Part shown: positions 48,444 to 58,564 of the stretch, piece after piece
Position numbering within the stretch: position 1 is the stretch's first letter
Layout of the letters: each line of letters begins with the position of its first letter
Origin: an uncultured Spirochaetia bacterium
Lineage (GTDB): Bacteria > Spirochaetota > Spirochaetia > SZUA-6 > Bin103
Direction: 5' to 3'
DNA: 64,000 bases
Assembly (NCBI GenBank): GCA_958296075.1
Contig: CATQHW010000002.1
Location: 372,001 to 436,000, forward strand
Notes under the pieces: generated by a model
The model's database searches: none
Seen by the model: only the letters and a program-made list of their open reading frames with translations
Told to the model about the DNA's origin: nothing
Translations under genes and position numbers: made by a program

Positions 48444-49223
48444 ATGGCTGAGCGGCCGACCGCCTCTGAACGGTTCTTCTTCGACACCAACGGCTATCTG
48501 CTGCTGGAAGGCCTACTCGACCCCGACCACGTCGCCCGGCTGCGCGCCGCCCTGGAGGCGGCCGTCGAACGGCGCCGCGAATTGGCGCGGACCGGCAGGG
48601 AGGTCTTCCGCGCCAACCAGAACCTGGAGAACGGCACGCGCATCTTCTATCTGCTGGCCGAGGACGAGCTGTTTCTGGACATGATCGACCTGCCGGCGGT
48701 GATGCCGTACGTCACCGGGCTGCTCAACGAGGCGCCGCACTTCCACGCCTCCGACGCGTTCTGGGAGCGCGGCGCCAGCGCCCATCGGCCCGGCTGGCAC
48801 ATCGACGGCGCCGATGCCGGCTACCGCCAGCTCGCTCCTTACATCCCGCTGCTGCAGCTCAAGATCGCCTACTTCCTGTCGGACATGAGCGTCCCCGACC
48901 AAGGCAACCTGACCGTGGTGCCAGGGTCGCATCGCGCGCAGATACCGCCGGACGAGCGGGATCTGCAGGGGTTCGAGTCGGTGCCGGGGGCGGTGCAGCT
49001 CCGCTGCCCGCCAGGGTCATGCGCGATGTTTCACAACGCGCTCTGGCACACGCGCGGCCCCGCGCGGCGTGCCGACGGCGAGCGGATCCTCCTCTACTAC
49101 GCCTACGAGCATCCGTGGATGGCGGCGAGCCTGGAGCCGACCTCCTATCCGCCAAGCTTCTACGCGGCGCTGTCGCCGGAGCGCCGGCGGTTCTTTCACC
49201 CGGTGGTGCTGCCCGGGGACTGA
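48444..49223 (+). CDS. Phytanoyl-CoA dioxygenase (PhyH) family protein
   Basis: FFDTNGYLLLEGLLDPDHVARLR, GWHIDGAD, DQGNLTVVPGSHRAQ, FHNALWHTRGPARR. Confidence 0.86.
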   Translation: MAERPTASERFFFDTNGYLLLEGLLDPDHVARLRAALEAAVERRRELARTGREVFRANQNLENGTRIFYLLAEDELFLDMIDLPAVMPYVTGLLNEAPHFHASDAFWERGASAHRPGWHIDGADAGYRQLAPYIPLLQLKIAYFLSDMSVPDQGNLTVVPGSHRAQIPPDERDLQGFESVPGAVQLRCPPGSCAMFHNALWHTRGPARRADGERILLYYAYEHPWMAASLEPTSYPPSFYAALSPERRRFFHPVVLPGD

Positions 49224-49312
49224 AACGGCCGCGGCACCGCTGACCGCCGCCGCCGGGGGTTGTCCCGTCCGCCGGAGCGGACGATAGTTGCAGGTGATCC
49301 AGGAGTAAACAC

Positions 49313-50584
49313 GTGGCAAAGAACGCTCCCACCGCCGCGGCAAAGGCCGCGCAGCAACCGGTATCGCCGTTCGCACCGTTCCGCAACGGCGCGGTCCCGC
49401 TCATCGCCGTCGCGCTGGCGCTGGCGGGACTCGCGCTCGGCTATGTACTGACCCGCAATTTCTTTCAACACAACGTTCTGGGTGAGGCGTCCGGCTGCGC
49501 CGTGAACGCCTACGTGGACTGCGATCGGGTCAGCGAGTCGTCGTTCGCGGCGGTCGGACCGGTGCCGATCTCCGCCTTCGGGCTCGGTCTGCACGGCGCG
49601 GTGCTGGCGGCGCTGGTGGTCGCGCGCTTCGCCCGCGCCCGCGTCCGCGCGGCGCTGGTCGGCGGCAGCGCGGCGCTGGCGCTGGCCGCCGCAGTGGTGT
49701 CGGTCGCGCTGGCGGTGGTGTCGGTCGTCGTCATCCGGGCCCTCTGCCTCTACTGCACGGCGCTGCAGATCGTGAACTTGGCGTTGGCTGGCACCCTGGT
49801 GTTCGGCTTGGCCGGCGGCGCCGGCCGGCTGCGGCAGGCGCTGCGGGCGATCGCCGGCCCGGCGCTCGGCGCCGGCGCGCTGGCCGCCGGCATCGGGGTG
49901 GGCACGGCCGTCATCGCCACCTACGGCCTGTCGAACGCCGCCGACCGGCAGCTTCTGGAACAGCAGATCGCGCAGGCGCGCGCGTCGCAGCGGCTCGCCG
50001 ACCGGTACCTGAGCTTCGACCGGCACGAGTTCGATCTGACCGACAGCCCGCAGCTCGGCGATCCCGACGCATCCATCACGCTGGTGGTCTTCGCCGACTA
50101 CAACTGCCCGCACTGCCGCGACTTCGACCCAAGGATCGCGGAGATCGTGCGCACCGTCGACGACGTGCGGCTGGTCTACAAGTTCTTCCCGCTCGACGGC
50201 ACCTGCAACCGGTCGATACCGCGCGACCGCCGCTCTACCTCCTGCGCCGCTGCGGCGGCCGCCTACCTCGCGCACCGGGAAGGGAAGTTCTGGGAGTACA
50301 GCGAAACGCTGTTCGCCAACTTCCAACGGTACGGCCCGAATCGGCTGGTCGAGTACGCCGGGCGCGTCGGCCTGAGCGATCCCGAGCGAGCGCGCGCCGC
50401 TTTGGAAGACCGGGCGGTGCGCGCGAAGATCGACGCCGACATCTCCGAGGCGCTCGCCGCCGGCCTGCGGGCGACGCCGACGATGTACGTCAACGGCCGG
50501 CGATTCATCACCTCGCGCGTGCCGCCCAACCGCGACCAGTTCTCGGTCATCCGCTCGCTGCTCGCCGAAGAGCGCGGCGGCTGA
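49313..50584 (+). CDS. VKOR-DsbA fusion (vitamin K epoxide reductase domain + thioredoxin-like domain)
   Basis: VKOR cysteines CAVNAYVDCDRVSESSFA and CLYCTALQIVN; DsbA-type ADYNCPHCRDFDP; GLRATPTMYVNGRRF. Confidence 0.88.
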   Translation: MAKNAPTAAAKAAQQPVSPFAPFRNGAVPLIAVALALAGLALGYVLTRNFFQHNVLGEASGCAVNAYVDCDRVSESSFAAVGPVPISAFGLGLHGAVLAALVVARFARARVRAALVGGSAALALAAAVVSVALAVVSVVVIRALCLYCTALQIVNLALAGTLVFGLAGGAGRLRQALRAIAGPALGAGALAAGIGVGTAVIATYGLSNAADRQLLEQQIAQARASQRLADRYLSFDRHEFDLTDSPQLGDPDASITLVVFADYNCPHCRDFDPRIAEIVRTVDDVRLVYKFFPLDGTCNRSIPRDRRSTSCAAAAAAYLAHREGKFWEYSETLFANFQRYGPNRLVEYAGRVGLSDPERARAALEDRAVRAKIDADISEALAAGLRATPTMYVNGRRFITSRVPPNRDQFSVIRSLLAEERGG

Positions 50585-50585
50585 G

Positions 50586-51674
<1,089 letters not shown>

Positions 51675-51687
51675 CTACCCGTCCCGG

Positions 51688-52116
51688 TCAGGAGATGGCG
51701 ATCTGGACCCGGTGTCCGGACTCCTCGTCCTTGTAGTCCAGGACGTCGCACGGCTCGCCGGCTCGCAGCGCCTCCCGAATGCGGTTGATGTCGACGCCGT
51801 GCTCGCCGAGCACCGCCGCCGCCGGCAGGTCGAACAGCGGGAGCGCGAACCGGGCTAGCTGCAGCGGCAGAACCAGCGTGACCAAGTGGCCGTCCGAGGT
51901 GGCAAGCGCGATGCGCACCTGCAAGTCATCGGACGCCGCGACGGTGGGCTCCGGCGCCGCACGGCCGGCCGTCTCCTGTTCGTCGCCTCCGAGAGCGGCG
52001 AGCAGCCGCGCCCCCTCGTCTGCCGAGATCGTGCCTTGTTCCACCATGCGCAGCACCTGCTGCCGCTCTTCGCTGAACATGCGCAGCAAGTGCTGCCGCT
52101 CTTCGCTTGAAGCCAT
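51688..52116 (-). CDS. SHOCT-like/YvlB-N-type small protein
   Basis: RMVEQGTISADEGARLLAALGG motif; 11-aa duplication at the N-terminus. Confidence 0.6.
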   Translation of the reverse strand: MASSEERQHLLRMFSEERQQVLRMVEQGTISADEGARLLAALGGDEQETAGRAAPEPTVAASDDLQVRIALATSDGHLVTLVLPLQLARFALPLFDLPAAAVLGEHGVDINRIREALRAGEPCDVLDYKDEESGHRVQIAIS

Positions 52117-52308
52117 CGGTCACCCCTGTCCTACAGTATAGCGCGGATGCGCCGGCTCGCCAAACCAGGTTTCCCGCGCTCGCCTTGACCGGTTCTTCGA
52201 TCGCGGCTCAAGCTGTATCAGCTACACGCTCCGCGGCGACCGCCATCCGCGGGAGGCTTGAGCGGCGTCGGTCCGAGCCGAGAAGAAGTAGAAAGGCAGG
52301 TAATCACC

Positions 52309-53190
52309 ATGGCTCCACGGTCGAGCTGGAAGGCGTTCCTCAAGCTGAGCTTGGTCTCCGTGCCGGTGCGCGGCTTCGCCGCGTCGAAGTCGGGCGGCGA
52401 CGTTCGGTTGAATCAGCTCCACAAGGACTGCAACACGCGCGTCAAGTACCAGAAGATCTGTCCGGAGCACGGCGAGTTGGCTTCCGGCCAGATCGTCAAG
52501 GGCTACGAGCACAGCAAGGGCGAGTACGTCATCATCGACGACGACGAGCTGGAGAAACTGCGCACGGAGAACGACCACTCGATCAGCATCGAGGGGTTCA
52601 TCCCGCCGGACGCGGTCGACCCGGTCTATCACGCGGGCCGCACCTACTACCTGGTTCCCGACGGCGCGCCGGGGCAGAAGCCGTACGCGCTGCTGCACCG
52701 CGGCATGCGGGAGAATCGGGTCCACGCGCTGGCGCAGGTCGTGATCGGCGGTCGCGAGCAGATCGTGCTGCTGCGGCCGATCGGCGACCTGCTCGGGCTC
52801 ACGGTGCTGTACCACCACGCCAAGGTGCAATCGGCGGAGTCGCTGGGCGACGAACTCGGCGACGTGGAGGTTACCGACGAAGAGCTGACGCTGGCCAACA
52901 CTTTGATCGTCGCCTCCCGAATGGAGCAATTCGATCTTTCCTCCTACGAAGACCGGTACCACACCAGGCTGGCCGAGCTGATCCGCATGAAGGTCGACGG
53001 CCAGGAGGTGGTGCATGCCGAGGACGCGGAAGAGCCCAAGATCATCAACCTGATGGACGCGCTGAAGAAGAGCGTCGCCGAGGCGCAGAAGGCCGGCGGT
53101 GCCGCGGAGCCGGCGGCCGAGCCGTCGAGCCGGAAGATGGCCCCGAGCGCCCGCACGCGCCGGGCCGGGACCAGGAAGAAGGCGGTGTAA
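52309..53190 (+). CDS. ku: Ku protein (bacterial NHEJ)
   Basis: WKAFLKLSLVSVPVRGF, LNQLHKDCNTRVKYQKICPEHGEL, ELTLANTLIVASRMEQFDLSSYEDRYHTRLAELI. Confidence 0.95.
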   Translation: MAPRSSWKAFLKLSLVSVPVRGFAASKSGGDVRLNQLHKDCNTRVKYQKICPEHGELASGQIVKGYEHSKGEYVIIDDDELEKLRTENDHSISIEGFIPPDAVDPVYHAGRTYYLVPDGAPGQKPYALLHRGMRENRVHALAQVVIGGREQIVLLRPIGDLLGLTVLYHHAKVQSAESLGDELGDVEVTDEELTLANTLIVASRMEQFDLSSYEDRYHTRLAELIRMKVDGQEVVHAEDAEEPKIINLMDALKKSVAEAQKAGGAAEPAAEPSSRKMAPSARTRRAGTRKKAV

Positions 53191-53224
53191 GGAACTGTCG
53201 GAGCTGCCGCATCTCATCGCCCCG

Positions 53225-54094
53225 ATGCTCGCCGCCGCCGGCAAACCGTTCGACTCGGCCGACCACCTGTTCGAGATCAAGTGGGACGGGTTTCGCACCA
53301 TGGCGCACGTCGAGCGCCGATCGCTGCGGCTGGTGAGCCGGAGCGGGCGCGACGTGACCGCGCAGTACCCCGAGCTATCGCCGCTGGCCGCGCTCCCGGA
53401 CGGCAGCGTCGTCGACGGCGAGATCGTCTTCCTGCGCGACGGCGTGCCCGATTTCGAGTCGCTGCAGCCGCGCGATCAGGCGCGTGGCGCACGGCGCGCC
53501 GCGGCGCTGGCGGCGGAGCGCCCGGTGCGGTTCATCGCCTTCGATCTGCTGTACCGGGATTTCGAGTCGCTCATGGCGCAGCCGCTCCGCGCACGCCGTG
53601 ACCGGCTGCTGCGGCTCGACGCCCCGGAGCCGATGGCGGTCTCGGAAGCGGTTCTCACCGGCGGGCGGCGGCTGTACGAGAGCGTATGCTCGGCCGGCCT
53701 GGAAGGGATCATGGCAAAGCGCCTCGACAGCCCGTACCGGCCCGGCCGGCGATCGGATGCGTGGGTCAAGGTGAAGCGGCGGTTGCGCGCGCTGTGCGCG
53801 ATCGTCGGCTTCATGCCCCAGGAAGGAGGCGACATTCAGAGCGTCGCGGTGGCGATCGACCGCGCCGGCGTGCTCACCTATGCCGGCCGGGTCGGCACCG
53901 GTTACCGCGAGCAGGAGCGCCTGCGTCTGGCCCGACTGCTGCGCGAGCGCGTCACCGATCGCGCGCTGGTGGCGCTGCCGGCCGGCGCGGTCGGCGTGCG
54001 GCCCGGGCTCTACTGTGAGGTCAACTTCGTGGACCAGACGCGCGCCGGGGTGCTGCGGGCGCCGGTGTTCGAGCGGCTGATCGAGGAGCCGTAG
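53225..54094 (+). CDS. ATP-dependent DNA ligase (LigD-ligase-domain-like); start uncertain
   Basis: FEIKWDGFRTMAHV adenylation motif; SAGLEGIMAKRLDSPYRPGRRSDAWVKVKRR; C-terminal OB-fold. Confidence 0.88.
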   Translation: MLAAAGKPFDSADHLFEIKWDGFRTMAHVERRSLRLVSRSGRDVTAQYPELSPLAALPDGSVVDGEIVFLRDGVPDFESLQPRDQARGARRAAALAAERPVRFIAFDLLYRDFESLMAQPLRARRDRLLRLDAPEPMAVSEAVLTGGRRLYESVCSAGLEGIMAKRLDSPYRPGRRSDAWVKVKRRLRALCAIVGFMPQEGGDIQSVAVAIDRAGVLTYAGRVGTGYREQERLRLARLLRERVTDRALVALPAGAVGVRPGLYCEVNFVDQTRAGVLRAPVFERLIEEP

Positions 54095-54096
54095 CC

Positions 54097-55008
54097 GTGG
54101 CGGAGGCGGTCGTGGCGCTGTTCAGTACGGAGCAGATCGCCCGGATACTCGATGTCCCGCCGGCCGAGGTGCGGCGCTGGGTGCGGGGCGGGCTGCTGCG
54201 GCCGGCAAGGATTGATCGGCGGTCGGCGTTCTTCGATTTCAAGGACGTAGCCGCGTCGCGCGCGGTCGCGGCGCTGACCCGCGCCGGCGTTACGCCGCGG
54301 CGCATCAAGCGATCGTTGCGCCAGATCGGGGAGTGGCTGCCGGACGCGCACGACCAGCTTACCCGTCTGGAGGCCGGCGCGGCCGGCCGCGGCGTGCGGG
54401 TGCGGCTCCGCTCCGGCCAGGCGGCCGACCCGTCCGGCCAGTTGCTGTTGGACCTGGCCGGCGAGGTCGAGCGCTCCCCGCCGGCCGAGGCGCGGATCGT
54501 GGCGCTCTACCCGGCGGCGGGGAGCGCGGCGCCGGACGCGGACGGCGCCGAGGCGTGGTTCGACGCCGGCGTGCGCGCCGAGGAGGCCGGAGCGTACGAG
54601 CAGGCGGTGGACGTCTACGAGCGGGCGGTCGCGCGGGGCGATGCCTCGGCGGAGATCGACTTCAACCTCGGCAACGCGCTGTACGCGCTCGGCCGCGCCG
54701 CCGATGCCGCCGCCAGCTACCTCCGCGCCGTCGGCCGGGAGCCCGGCTACGTCGAGGCGTGGAACAACCTTGGCAACGCGCTGATCGACACCGGCCGCGC
54801 GGCCGAAGCGATCGACGCCTACCGCCGTGCGCTCGCCCTGGACCCGCACTACGCGGACGCGCACAGCAATCTGGCCGAGGTATTGGCGCGCCTCGGCCGG
54901 ACGGCCGAGGCGCGGCGTCACCGGCAGGCGTACCTGCGCGAGGCCCCGCACGGCGATCGCCCACCCCAATGGCGGCTCCTGATCCGGCACCGTCCGGATA
55001 TCTCGTGA
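54097..55008 (+). CDS. MerR-type HTH + TPR fusion protein
   Basis: FSTEQIARILDVPPAEVRRWVRGGLLRPARI; TPRs IDFNLGNALYALGRAADAAASYLRAV.., AWNNLGNALIDTGRAAEAIDAYRRAL. Confidence 0.85.
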   Translation: MAEAVVALFSTEQIARILDVPPAEVRRWVRGGLLRPARIDRRSAFFDFKDVAASRAVAALTRAGVTPRRIKRSLRQIGEWLPDAHDQLTRLEAGAAGRGVRVRLRSGQAADPSGQLLLDLAGEVERSPPAEARIVALYPAAGSAAPDADGAEAWFDAGVRAEEAGAYEQAVDVYERAVARGDASAEIDFNLGNALYALGRAADAAASYLRAVGREPGYVEAWNNLGNALIDTGRAAEAIDAYRRALALDPHYADAHSNLAEVLARLGRTAEARRHRQAYLREAPHGDRPPQWRLLIRHRPDIS

Positions 55009-55880
55009 AGCGCCGCCAAGGGCTGCTGGTCACCGATCTGGACGGCACGCTGCTCGGCGCCGACCGGCGGCTGCGCGACTGCGACCGCGCGGCCCTCAGC
55101 CGGCTGGGACGCGACGGCTGGCGCCGCGCGATCGCCACCGGGCGGAGCCTCCATTCGTTTGGCTTGGTCGCCGGCGAGCGGTTCCCGGTCGATTACGTGG
55201 TGTTCTCGTCGGGCGCCGGGATATATGACGTACGCGACCGCCGCCTGCTCCGCGCGCACACGCTCACCGGCAGCCAGACGTCGTTGGCGGCGCGGGTGCT
55301 ACACGCCCTGGACCTCGATTTCATGGTGCACCGGCCGATCCCGGACAACCATCACTTTCAATACCGGCGCAGCGGGCGACCGAACCCGGACTTCGACGTG
55401 CGGATCGACCGCTACCGCAGGTTCGCGGCGCCGCTCGCCGGCGAGCCGGGTCCGAGCGCGCAGTTGCTGGCCGTCGTGCCGGTCGATCGCTCGGAGCCGT
55501 CCAGCGACGAGGTGGCGGACCTGCTGCCGGACCTCACCGTGATCCGCACCACCTCGCCGCTCGACCATCGTTCGACCTGGATCGAGATCTTCCCGCGCGA
55601 AGTCTCCAAGAGCCAGGCGGCGGCGTGGTTGGCCGCACGCCACGGCATCCGTCGCGGCCAGGTCTGCGCGGTCGGCAACGACTACAACGACGGAGACCTG
55701 TTGGCCTGGGCCGCCTCCAGCTACGTGGTCGCCAACGCGGCGCCGGAACTGCGCGCGCACTACGACGTGGTCGCCGCCGCCGGCGGTTGCGGCGTCGCCG
55801 AGGCGATCAGCCGCTGGCGGTCGTCCCGGTGGCGGGACGGCGCACGTCTCACAGCGAGACGCCGGCCGTTCCGCGCGTAA
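55005..55880 (+). CDS. HAD-superfamily (Cof-like) hydrolase
   Basis: LLVTDLDGTLLGADRRL, AIATGRSLHS, QVCAVGNDYNDGDLLAWA. Confidence 0.88.
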   Translation: MKRRQGLLVTDLDGTLLGADRRLRDCDRAALSRLGRDGWRRAIATGRSLHSFGLVAGERFPVDYVVFSSGAGIYDVRDRRLLRAHTLTGSQTSLAARVLHALDLDFMVHRPIPDNHHFQYRRSGRPNPDFDVRIDRYRRFAAPLAGEPGPSAQLLAVVPVDRSEPSSDEVADLLPDLTVIRTTSPLDHRSTWIEIFPREVSKSQAAAWLAARHGIRRGQVCAVGNDYNDGDLLAWAASSYVVANAAPELRAHYDVVAAAGGCGVAEAISRWRSSRWRDGARLTARRRPFRA

Positions 55881-58536
55881 GCTGAAAGGCCGCCGCGCCG
55901 CGGCGAAGCTGCGCGGGCGTATAGTCGCCGGACAGCGCTGCGGCGGCCAACTCCACCAAGCGGCGTCCGGCCCGCTCCGGCGCGCCTTCCTCGGCAAGCG
56001 CCAGATCGAAGCCGGGGGCGCCGGCCCCGCCGGTCACCTGCAGCACCGGCACGAACGGGTGCGCGTGCATCGGCCGGCTCGGGCTGAACGCAATGATCAG
56101 CTCGGCGCCGGCCGCGGCCAGACCGCCGGCGATCTCGTCGACGTGGCCGGTGGGTGCCGCCATCAGGTGCAGCCCGCCGGCGGACGGCCGTTCCGCGAAG
56201 CGGACCGACGGCCGGCGCCGATCCGCGGCGATGCCGGCGGCGGCCAGCGCGTCCGCGGTCGGGCCGGCGGCCGGCGCGATGACCGATCCCCCGCAGGCGG
56301 CGACGGCGACCGCGAAGCCGGCCAGCAGGTCGATCGCGGCCGAGCAGGACGGGGCGCCGGCCGCGACGATGCCGATCACGGGAACCGCGTCCCGGCGCGG
56401 AGCATCGCCGCCGGCGCGGCCGGCTGCCGCTTCGGCGAAAAAGGCGGCCACCCGCTCCGTGACCGCTGCGATGCCGCCGTCGAGCTGGATGCTCGCCCAG
56501 CCGAAGCGGTCGGCCGGCTGACCGGCGTCGCGCAGGGCGGCGCGGAAGTAGTCGTTGTGCGTGCGCTCGCAGCCGTGCTCCAGCAGCAGCGCGGTCGCCA
56601 CCGCCGGGTGCAGCAGGTGGCCGACCAGCGTGCGGGTGTAGAGGTCGTCGCTCCCCCCTGATCCGCAGCCCTCGGTGTGCGGCAGGGCGACCACCCCGGC
56701 CAGAGCGCCGGCGATGCCGCGCCGCTCGATCTGCGCGGCGATCAGGCCGGCCACCTGCCCGGAGCAGAGCGAGGTCGGCGCGATCAGGCCGATGCGCGGG
56801 CGCGCCTGCGGCCACGCCGGCGCCGGGAAGCGGCCGTGCCGCAGGTCGCGGCGCGCCGCCGCCGGGTGGAGCGCGGGCGTGGCGGCGATCGTCTCGGCAG
56901 CGGCCCCGGCGGCTCCGCCGCGGCCGCCGGGGCGGCGTCCTTCGAGCCCTTCGCCGACCGCCCAATCCCGCCAGATGGAGACTTGGCTGTGGCCGGCCAT
57001 CTCACCCTTGGTGCGCTCCCCGGAGGCGACGCGGAGCGTCTGCTGCAGCACCTCGTCGGCCAGCGCCTCCATCGGCTCGCCGTCCAGGTAGCGGCCCGCG
57101 TTCACGTCCATCTCGCGCGGCAGCAGCCGGTAGCGCGGGGTGGTGGTGACGAACTTCACCGTCGGCACGAAGGGGAAGTTGGTGATCGATCCGTTGCCGG
57201 TCACGAAGAAGATCAGGTTGGAGCCGGAGGCGACCTGACCGGCGACGCTCTCCAGGTCGTTGCCGGGGCTGTCCATGAAGTGCAGCCCCGGTTCCGCGAC
57301 CGGCGCCGCATAGTCGACCACGCCGGCCAGCGGCACGTCCGGAGCCTTCTTGGCCGCCGCGCCGATCGACTTCAGGGTGATGTTGTAGAGGCCGCGCAGC
57401 TTGTTGCCGCCCGAAGGGTTGCCGGCCGCCGACTGCCCGTGGCGGGCGGTCCACGCCTTGAAGCGCTCGACCCGTTCCAGGAAGGCGGCGGCGGTCGGCC
57501 GATCCTTGACCGACGACAGCACGTAGCGCTCGGCGCCGATCAGCTCGTCGGTCTCCGCCAGGATGGCGCCGCCGCCGGCGGCGATCACCGCGCGCGCTAC
57601 CGCGCCCGCCAGCGGGTTGCCGGATATGCCGGAGAACGCGTCCGAGCCCCCGCATTGCAGTGCGATGTTGAGCGCCGACAGCGGCAGCGCGCGGCGGCGG
57701 GCGGCGGCCGCCGCGCGCAGCAGCGGCAGCGCGACGGCGTCGTCGACCGGGTCGCCGGCGGTGGCGACGACGATCGGCACGCGGTCGAGCCGGCGCGAGC
57801 GCGCCCCGGCGCCGGCGGTCACGTCCGCCCACCGCACGGCGCCCGCCGGATGATCCAGCACCACGGCGCCGGCGACGTTGGGATGGACCAGAAAGCCGAC
57901 CAGCGTGCGCTTGAGCAACTCGCGGTTGTTGGGCGGCTCCGGGCCGCCGCCCTCGGTGTGCGCGACCGGCACTACGCCGTCGGTGCCGCCGAGCGCGCGC
58001 GCTCGGCGGTTCAATCGGGCGGCCAGCGCGATCGCGGCGGCGCCTGCGTGCGAGTTGACCGCCAGCACGATCACGTAGTTGCGGGTGCCGAAGCCGCGTT
58101 CGCCGCGATCGTAGCCGGAGAACCGCAGGTCGGCCGGCGCCGCCGGCAACGGCTCAGCCGGTGCGACCTCGTCCAGCCGCGCCGACTGGTCGAGCGGCTG
58201 GTCCTCGAAGTTGGCGTCGGCCGGCAGCTTCTGCGGCAGGTCTCGTTGCGCCAGCGCCTCGATCATGCCGGCGTTGCGTATCCAGTCGCCGGGGTCGATG
58301 TCGCGCAGCGCCCTCCCGAACGGATAGCCCCAGGAGAGCAACGCTTCCCCGCGCCGGATACCGGTTACGGCGACCCGGTGCCCTTCGAGCACCGGGTGCG
58401 CCAGCCGCCACGTCCCGCCGTGACGGATCTCCTGCCCGGCGGGCAGGGTGGAGAGCGCGATCGCGACGTTGTCCGCGCCCGCGGCCAGCCGCGCCACGGC
58501 CGGCAGCGCGACCGGCCGATCCGCGGGAGAGGTCAT
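55849..58536 (-). CDS. UxaA-family dehydratase (altronate/galactarate-type), internally duplicated
   Basis: N-terminal SAF-like domain; GYDRGERGFGTRNYVIVLA; second copy IAPTSLCSGQVAGLIA..LPHTEGCGSGGSDD. Confidence 0.82.
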   Translation of the reverse strand: MTSPADRPVALPAVARLAAGADNVAIALSTLPAGQEIRHGGTWRLAHPVLEGHRVAVTGIRRGEALLSWGYPFGRALRDIDPGDWIRNAGMIEALAQRDLPQKLPADANFEDQPLDQSARLDEVAPAEPLPAAPADLRFSGYDRGERGFGTRNYVIVLAVNSHAGAAAIALAARLNRRARALGGTDGVVPVAHTEGGGPEPPNNRELLKRTLVGFLVHPNVAGAVVLDHPAGAVRWADVTAGAGARSRRLDRVPIVVATAGDPVDDAVALPLLRAAAAARRRALPLSALNIALQCGGSDAFSGISGNPLAGAVARAVIAAGGGAILAETDELIGAERYVLSSVKDRPTAAAFLERVERFKAWTARHGQSAAGNPSGGNKLRGLYNITLKSIGAAAKKAPDVPLAGVVDYAAPVAEPGLHFMDSPGNDLESVAGQVASGSNLIFFVTGNGSITNFPFVPTVKFVTTTPRYRLLPREMDVNAGRYLDGEPMEALADEVLQQTLRVASGERTKGEMAGHSQVSIWRDWAVGEGLEGRRPGGRGGAAGAAAETIAATPALHPAAARRDLRHGRFPAPAWPQARPRIGLIAPTSLCSGQVAGLIAAQIERRGIAGALAGVVALPHTEGCGSGGSDDLYTRTLVGHLLHPAVATALLLEHGCERTHNDYFRAALRDAGQPADRFGWASIQLDGGIAAVTERVAAFFAEAAAGRAGGDAPRRDAVPVIGIVAAGAPSCSAAIDLLAGFAVAVAACGGSVIAPAAGPTADALAAAGIAADRRRPSVRFAERPSAGGLHLMAAPTGHVDEIAGGLAAAGAELIIAFSPSRPMHAHPFVPVLQVTGGAGAPGFDLALAEEGAPERAGRRLVELAAAALSGDYTPAQLRRGAAAFQLTRGTAGVSL

Positions 58537-58564
58537 CCGAACCCTGCGCAGGGGGGCGGCCGTC

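Noticed and set aside
49266-49283. CGTCCGC-CGGA-GCGGACG hairpin before the VKOR gene
   Set aside because: Short, very GC-rich stem with no T-tract; may be a weak terminator, not enough support.
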